A stretch of 64,000 bases of DNA from G016234445 sp964438865 (lineage in GTDB: Bacteria > Chloroflexota > Dehalococcoidia > Tepidiformales > Tepidiformaceae): the NCBI GenBank assembly GCA_964438865.1, contig CAYTMI010000005.1:1-64000 (forward strand), read 5' to 3'. The notes below the pieces were generated by a model, which did not search any database, was not told the origin of the DNA, and worked only from the letters and a program-made list of their open reading frames with translations. Positions 59,199 through 64,000 of the stretch are shown here, in pieces. Position 1 is the first letter of the stretch; the number at the start of each line of letters is the position of its first letter. The position numbers and the translations under genes are program-made.

Positions 59199-60863
59199 AT
59201 GGACAGGCTTACGAACGAGCGTTGGACAAGGCGGCGGATTCTAGCGGGAGGGGCCACGGCAGCGATCGGCGCCGCTGCCCTGGCGGTCACGGGCTGCGGC
59301 GATGACGACGATGCCGGCTCCGATGATGGTGGTGCTTCGACGCCCGTCGGCGCCGGCGCCACGCCGACTCCGAGTGCGGAGCTGCCGCAAAAGGGTGGTA
59401 CGCTAAAGGCCGGTCAGGTCACCGACATGGTGTTCAATACCGGGTTCCCGTTTGTCCTGCTGCCTCAGAACCGTTTCTTCGGCTACTCGGGCATCGAAAC
59501 GCTCGTTCGCTACCGCAAGGACCTCAAACCAGAACTCGTCCTCGCCGATAAGTTCGAATACAACGCTGACAAGACCAAGCTAACCGTTTCCCTCAAGCCG
59601 GGCCTCAACTTCCACGATGGCACCCCGGTCACGCCGGAAGACGTCTTCTTCGGCATCGACGTCATCAACGACCCGAAGAAATACAACATCACCGGTTCCT
59701 TCCAACTCGCGACCTTCGCGAAGTTCATCACCGCAAAGACGAAGGTCGACGCCCGGACGATGGAGTTCACGTTCGACAAGCCCCGCGTGAACATGACCGA
59801 CTTCTTCGCCCAGCTGGGTATCACCAAAGCCTCGACCTATACCGACCTGATGACCGGCAAGAACGTCTAGGCCACCGGCGCCTACATGTTCAAGTCGTGG
59901 ACCCCCGGCCAAACCTTCCGCCTGGAAAAGAACCCGAACTGGCACCTCACCGCCAAGGAGGGCGGCCCCTACCTGGATGCCATCGAAGTCAAGCTCTTCG
60001 CCGACCAGGATGCCATGGGCCTCGCCATGGAGAGCGGCGAAATCGAGCTTCTGATGGGCCTCAACGCCGGTATCGCCAAGCGCTTCCGCGATGAGAAGCA
60101 GACTCGCCTCGCACCGAAGGTTGGCCTCGCCTACATCGGCGCGAACGTGACAAACCCGCTGCTCAAGGACGCTCGGGTCCGCCGGGCGATGTTCCTGGCG
60201 ATCGACCGTAAGCGATTTCAGGCGGAGCTCGGTGAAGGCTTCAGCAACATCAGCGCCCAACCCTGGCCAGGCACGTCTCCAGCGTTCGACCCCGCCTACG
60301 AGGTCCCGTACTACGACCCGGCGAAGGCGAAGGAGTTGCTGAAGGAAGCCGGGTTCACACAGGACAAGCCGTTGAAGCTGGAGTACGGAGCCGCGACATA
60401 CCAGACCCAGGCGGCCGTCCTCAAGGAGAACTGGGAAGCGATCGGCGTCAAGGTCGAACTCATGCCCCAGGAAGGCAACGCCGTCACCGCGAAGTTCACC
60501 GCCCGGCAGCTCACCGACCTGTGGATCTCAGGCCATTCGTTCTCCGAGATGTCGCCCCTCACTAACTTCCAGCAGACGTTCCCCTACCGAATCCCGAACA
60601 TCAGCTACTACGGCGAACCGGGCAGCGACACCGGCGTGGAGTATCTGAAAATCATCAAGGAGCTGGAGTCTTTGGACCCCCTGGGCGCCCCCGCGAAGGA
60701 GGTTTACAAGCGCTTCAACAAGCTCTTTGTTGAGGAGGCCTGGCTGCTTCCGTACGCCCCCTATGACCGGATCGACCTCGTGGGGGACAAGGTCCGCGGC
60801 TTTGGCTACCTGATCACGATCGCCGGCTCGCCGAACTACGCGAAGGTGTGGAAGAAGGCCTAG
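59199..60863 (+). pseudogene. Peptide-type ABC solute-binding protein gene with in-frame TAG
   Basis: The frame is continuous from 59199 to 60863 except for TAG at 59868-59870 (codon 224); both halves are clearly coding. Before it: Tat-type signal RRRILAGG and lipobox AVTGC, then NQRFFGYSGIETLVRYRKDL and LKPGLNFHDGTPVTPEDVFF-like family 5 SBP segments. After it: ATGAYMFKSWTPGQ, VRRAMFLAIDRK and FNKLFVEEAWLLPYAPYD. Either a nonsense mutation, a sequence error or read-through. It would feed the DppBC permeases downstream. Confidence 0.85.
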
Positions 60864-60917
60864 AACCCATCCCGACGGGGGCGGAGGTCCTTCGCCCCGT
60901 CGTGTCCCAGGAGGAGC

Positions 60918-61859
60918 ATGCTCGTTTTCATCGTCAGGCGGGTTCTCCAGGCGATTCCCGTCTTGATCCTCGCTTCCATAGCCGTGTTTCTGATCTTGCG
61001 GCTCGTTCCAGGTGACCCCGCGACTTCGCTCGCGGGCCCGGACGCGCCGGAAGAGCGGGTCGAGGAGATCCGGGAGCAGTTGGGACTCAACGAGCCGCTG
61101 CCGGTGCAGTACTTGGAGTGGGTCGGGCAGCTTCTTCGTGGTGACCTCGGCACGTCCATTCGCGGGATTGAGGTCTCGCGGCTTCTGAAGAGTTCGCTTC
61201 CGTCCACAATCGAGCTCGCCGTCGCCGCCTACCTCGTGGCGCTCGTCCTCGGCATTCCCCTCGGCGTCATGGCCGGGGCCCACCCGCGCACCATCTGGGA
61301 CTGGGCTCTCTCGGCGTTCACGCTCGTTACCATCGGCATCCCTGCGTTCCTCACAGGTATTCTTCTCCTCTGGATCTTCGGTGTGGAACTCGGCTGGCTG
61401 CCAACCTCCGGTCGTGTCGCGTTTCAGCAGGACCCTCTCGGCTCGCTGGAACACCTGGCCCTTCCCGCCTACGCCCTTGGGTCGAACCTGGCGGCCGTCC
61501 TCGCTCGCTACGCCCGCACGTCCGTTTCGGAGATCATGGGGCAAGACTACATACGCACCGCCAAAGCGAAGGGTCTCGCCCAACGGCACGTCATCGTCCG
61601 CCACGCACTCCGGAACCCCCTCGTCCCCATCGTCACGATCACCGCCCTCCAGGTTGGCGCCGTGCTCGCCGGGGCGGTCGTCGTTGAACAGGTGTTCACT
61701 CGCCCTGGCATGGGCAGGCTGGTCGTGGAGTCGATCCAGAACCGTGACTACGTCGTCGTCCAGAGCACGCTCGTTGTGCTCGTGACGATCTTCGTCTTCG
61801 TGAACCTCGTCGCGGACCTCATGTATGGCGTCCTCGACCCGCGGATTCGCCGCTCATGA
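60918..61859 (+). CDS. ABC transporter permease, DppB type
   Basis: 313 residues with six membrane helices, starting MLVFIVRRVLQAIPVLILAS with AGGAGGAG upstream. DppB/OppB hallmark FLILRLVPGDPATSLAG at the N-terminus, and an EAA-type loop, EIMGQDYIRTAKAKGLAQRHVIVRHALRN. Forms a heterodimer with the DppC-type protein encoded next. No ATPase subunit is visible in the window; it may lie beyond or be supplied elsewhere. Confidence 0.95.
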   Translation: MLVFIVRRVLQAIPVLILASIAVFLILRLVPGDPATSLAGPDAPEERVEEIREQLGLNEPLPVQYLEWVGQLLRGDLGTSIRGIEVSRLLKSSLPSTIELAVAAYLVALVLGIPLGVMAGAHPRTIWDWALSAFTLVTIGIPAFLTGILLLWIFGVELGWLPTSGRVAFQQDPLGSLEHLALPAYALGSNLAAVLARYARTSVSEIMGQDYIRTAKAKGLAQRHVIVRHALRNPLVPIVTITALQVGAVLAGAVVVEQVFTRPGMGRLVVESIQNRDYVVVQSTLVVLVTIFVFVNLVADLMYGVLDPRIRRS

Positions 61860-62767
61860 CACCCGCAACGAATTCGACACCGGTCGCCAGCACGCAATCG
61901 TGGCGCTCCCGGAAAGCCCGTGAATCCGTGCTCTTCGGGACGTTCGACCGGCTCATCCGAAACCCGGTCGGCCTCTTCGCTGTGCTCGGACTCGCTCTCC
62001 TCGTGGGGCTGGCTCTCGGAGCGGATGTGGTCGCCCAGCACGACCCCATCGCCCAGTCTGCGAAGGCGCGATTCCTGTCACCGTCACTGGACCACCCGTT
62101 TGGGACGGACAACCTGCGCCGTGACGTCTTCGCGCGCACGCTCCACGGCCTCCGAACCTCGCTCGCCGTCAGCTTCATCGCCGTCGGCCTGGGCGCCACG
62201 ATCGGCATCTCCCTCGGGTTCGTGTCCGGTTACGCAGGGAAGCTCACGGACGCCGTGCTCATGCGGGTGGTTGATGCCCTTCTGGCGTTCCCGGGCCTCC
62301 TGGCGGCCATGGCGATCCTCACCATCCTCGGTCCGAGCCCCCGTAATGTCGCCATCGCCATCATGGTGTTCAACATCCCGGCGTTTGCGCGGCTCTCCCG
62401 TGCCCAAATGCTGGTGGAGAAGCACCGGGACTATGTCTACGCAAGTCAAGCCCTTGGCGCCGGGCCCCTCCGCATCATCTTCCGCCACATCTCCCTCAAC
62501 GCTATCCCGCCACTGCTGACCCAGGTAGCCCTGGCGATTAACAGCGCGATCCTCATCTCCGCCGCCCTCAGCTTCCTTGGCCTTGGCGAGAAACCGCCGG
62601 AGGCATCCCTTGGCAGCCTGCTGAACGATGCCAAGCGATACCTGCGCGATGCCTGGTGGATGGCTGTCTTCCCCGGCGCCGCGCTCGCCTTCTTGCTCCT
62701 CTGTCTCAACTTCCTCGCGGATGCCATCAACGAAGCGACAAGCCCCTACGCCCGGCGCAAAGTGTAG
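61856..62767 (+). CDS. ABC transporter permease, DppC type
   Basis: 303 residues, six membrane helices. Starts in an ATGA overlap with the DppB stop. DppC hallmarks: HDPIAQ, HPFGTDNLRRDVFARTLHGLRTSL, then MRVVDALLAFPGLLAAMAIL and EKHRDYVYASQALGAGPLRIIFRHI, the cytoplasmic coupling loop, and LSFLGLGEKPPEASLGSLL. The operon then continues with acyl-CoA dehydrogenase. Confidence 0.95.
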   Translation: MTPATNSTPVASTQSWRSRKARESVLFGTFDRLIRNPVGLFAVLGLALLVGLALGADVVAQHDPIAQSAKARFLSPSLDHPFGTDNLRRDVFARTLHGLRTSLAVSFIAVGLGATIGISLGFVSGYAGKLTDAVLMRVVDALLAFPGLLAAMAILTILGPSPRNVAIAIMVFNIPAFARLSRAQMLVEKHRDYVYASQALGAGPLRIIFRHISLNAIPPLLTQVALAINSAILISAALSFLGLGEKPPEASLGSLLNDAKRYLRDAWWMAVFPGAALAFLLLCLNFLADAINEATSPYARRKV

Positions 62768-62802
62768 GCGCAAGAGCGAACCAGAGCGGAAAAGGAGACC
62801 CG

Positions 62803-63948
62803 ATGGAGTTTGCATTCACCCCGCAACAGGAACAGTTGCGGTTGCGAATCCGCGAGTTTATCGCGTCCGTCCCAAACGACCCGGAAGCGACGTCTGACGA
62901 CGCCCCCAACCGCCCGATGGAACGGGCTCTCGCCGCCAACGGCTGGCTGACGATGGCGTGGCCAAAGGAGTACGGCGGCAAGGGCGCCTCGCAGATGGAC
63001 CAGCTGATCTTCAAGGAGGAGCTGTTCGAAGCCGGTGGGGGATTCGATTTCCTCGGCGTACAGCTCGCCGGCCCAACGATCATGGTCCACGGCTCTGATG
63101 ACCAGAAGCGGGCCCTTCTTCCCGCGATAGCGCGGGCAGAGGTCCGATGGTGCCAGGGCTTTTCCGAACCCGGCGCGGGAAGCGACCTCGCAAGCCTGCA
63201 AACCCGCGCAGTCCGCGATGGCGACGACTTCGTGGTGAACGGCCAGAAGATCTGGACATCGAACGCCCACCATGCCGACTGGATACTGCTGCTCACGCGT
63301 ACCGATCCGGAGGCGCCCAAGCATCGCGGCATCAGCATGTTTGCCGTCCACATGAAGACGCCCGGGATAACCGTCCGCCCCCTCGTGCAACTCACCGGTG
63401 TCCACGGCTTCAATGAGGTGTTCTTCGAAGACGTGCGTGTACCCGCCAGCAACATGGTGGGAGAACTCAACCGCGGCTGGTACGCGGCGACAACCACCCT
63501 CGACTTCGAACGGTCCGGCATCGAACGGAACCTGGTAGCCCGCAGGGACTGGAACCGCATCTTCAAGGCGCTGCGCTCTGGGGCTTTCGATGCCGGGCTG
63601 ATCGAGCGCCCCACCCAATGGCGTCATCGTATGGCCGACCTCTACATCGAGCTTGAAGCGGGACAGTGGATGGCCCGAAGGGTGGCCTACATGCAGAGCA
63701 AGGGCCTGGTACCCAACTACGAGGCATCAATGTCCAAGACGTTCAACTCTGAACTCGGTCAGCGGGTCGCGGACTTCGGCGTGAACGTCTTCGGGCTCGC
63801 CGGCCAGCTTTGCGGCGGGGCGCAAAGTCCCGCCAACGGCGCCGTCGCTTTCCGCTACCTGGACTCACGCCGTCTGACCATCGGCCAGGGCACGAGCGAA
63901 ATCAACCGCAACATCATCGCCACCCGCGGGCTCGGTCTGCCGCGATGA
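62803..63948 (+). CDS. Acyl-CoA dehydrogenase
   Basis: 381 residues from ATG at 62803 with AAAGGAGA. Flavoprotein that introduces an alpha-beta double bond into acyl-CoA. Domain marks: FTPQQEQLRLRIREF, WCQGFSEPGAGSDLASLQTRAVRDGDDFVVNGQKIWTSNAH (FAD/substrate), and GQGTSEINRNIIATRGLGLPR at the C-terminus, which is the FAD-binding end typical of this family. Catalytic base not assigned. Transcribed with the transporter genes. Confidence 0.95.
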   Translation: MEFAFTPQQEQLRLRIREFIASVPNDPEATSDDAPNRPMERALAANGWLTMAWPKEYGGKGASQMDQLIFKEELFEAGGGFDFLGVQLAGPTIMVHGSDDQKRALLPAIARAEVRWCQGFSEPGAGSDLASLQTRAVRDGDDFVVNGQKIWTSNAHHADWILLLTRTDPEAPKHRGISMFAVHMKTPGITVRPLVQLTGVHGFNEVFFEDVRVPASNMVGELNRGWYAATTTLDFERSGIERNLVARRDWNRIFKALRSGAFDAGLIERPTQWRHRMADLYIELEAGQWMARRVAYMQSKGLVPNYEASMSKTFNSELGQRVADFGVNVFGLAGQLCGGAQSPANGAVAFRYLDSRRLTIGQGTSEINRNIIATRGLGLPR

Positions 63949-64000
63949 CCGGGCGTATCCGGGCGATCGACTCGCTGGTCAATTCGACGTTCCTTGGCGA
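63945..64000 (+). CDS. Start of a gene cut by the window edge
   Basis: ATG at 63945 overlaps the stop of the acyl-CoA dehydrogenase gene (ATGA), so the two are translationally coupled. Only 18 residues are visible (MTGRIRAIDSLVNSTFLG). The start of metal-dependent amidohydrolases can look like this, but the fragment is too short to call. Confidence 0.5.
   Translation, partial: MTGRIRAIDSLVNSTFLG

Noticed and set aside
59868..59870. TAG read as pyrrolysine
   Set aside because: No pyl genes, tRNA or PylT seen in the window and solute-binding proteins are not known to need it; mutation or sequence error is simpler.
1..64000. tRNA genes, rRNA genes, CRISPR arrays and complete insertion sequences
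   Set aside because: No T-arm/acceptor patterns, rRNA-like stretches, spacer-repeat arrays or transposase frames were recognised by eye; a tool scan could still find a weak one.

Overview
The window is 64 kb of a GC-rich bacterial chromosome with strongly C-ending codons (CTC, GTC, ATC) and genes packed on both strands. It carries F420 biosynthesis genes (cofD, cofC), a CIRCE-controlled groESL operon, KatG, two NarL-type two-component systems, secreted thrombospondin-type-3 and pentapeptide-repeat proteins, and several start codons that lie 6-7 bases after a -10 box. Together these suggest an aerobic Chloroflexota-like organism. That placement is an inference from gene content; no rRNA or tRNA is present to confirm it.

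Layout. 1-6200: catalase-peroxidase (cut by the window edge), dnaN, a crotonase, recF, a PrsW-type membrane protease and a cyclic-nucleotide-binding protein. 6300-11600: a nitrogen block (amt, glnB, an MFS transporter, glnA); both the PII T-loop tyrosine and the glutamine synthetase adenylylation tyrosine are replaced. 11600-17000: small membrane proteins, a PadR regulator with a perfect palindromic operator, CIRCE-groES-groEL. 17000-21400: a GAF histidine kinase/NarL regulator pair, a receiver-like protein, a membrane-anchored glycosidase and an SDR. 21400-23550: a SWIM zinc-finger gene behind an attenuator-like leader, then cofD-cofC. 23700-29500: two related secreted proteins, PHP, ferredoxin, ribosomal protein L25, an unknown protein and a secreted HExxH/TSP3 protein. 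29900-35200: two M20 peptidase paralogues flanking a translationally coupled FMN-bind/ApbE/RnfD-like operon, apparently an extracytoplasmic flavin electron-transfer module.

35200-40500: two tandem ferritin-like proteins (the second without metal ligands, both with unusual codon use), a second NarL-type two-component system and an SCP2-like protein. CCTAGG-centred palindromes before both effector loci suggest one regulon. 40500-46200: vapBC, tsaD, a DUF4342 protein, then a cyclic-di-GMP-I riboswitch before a secreted protein, followed by HD-GYP and PAS-GGDEF genes. 46500-54700: dnaE, a nucleotidyltransferase-like protein, a transmembrane LuxR-HTH/pentapeptide fusion, chorismate mutase and an aldehyde:ferredoxin oxidoreductase. 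54800-55200: a Phd antitoxin and a truncated vapC mark a junction. 55100-64000: a catabolic block (CoA-transferase, HAD, nitronate monooxygenase, LacI regulator, peptide-type ABC transporter whose binding-protein gene has an in-frame TAG, acyl-CoA dehydrogenase).

Intergenic regions repeatedly carry three dispersed repeat families (here A, B, C). Family A forms a hairpin with a compensatory base change between copies. No CRISPR array, rRNA, tRNA or complete insertion sequence was seen.
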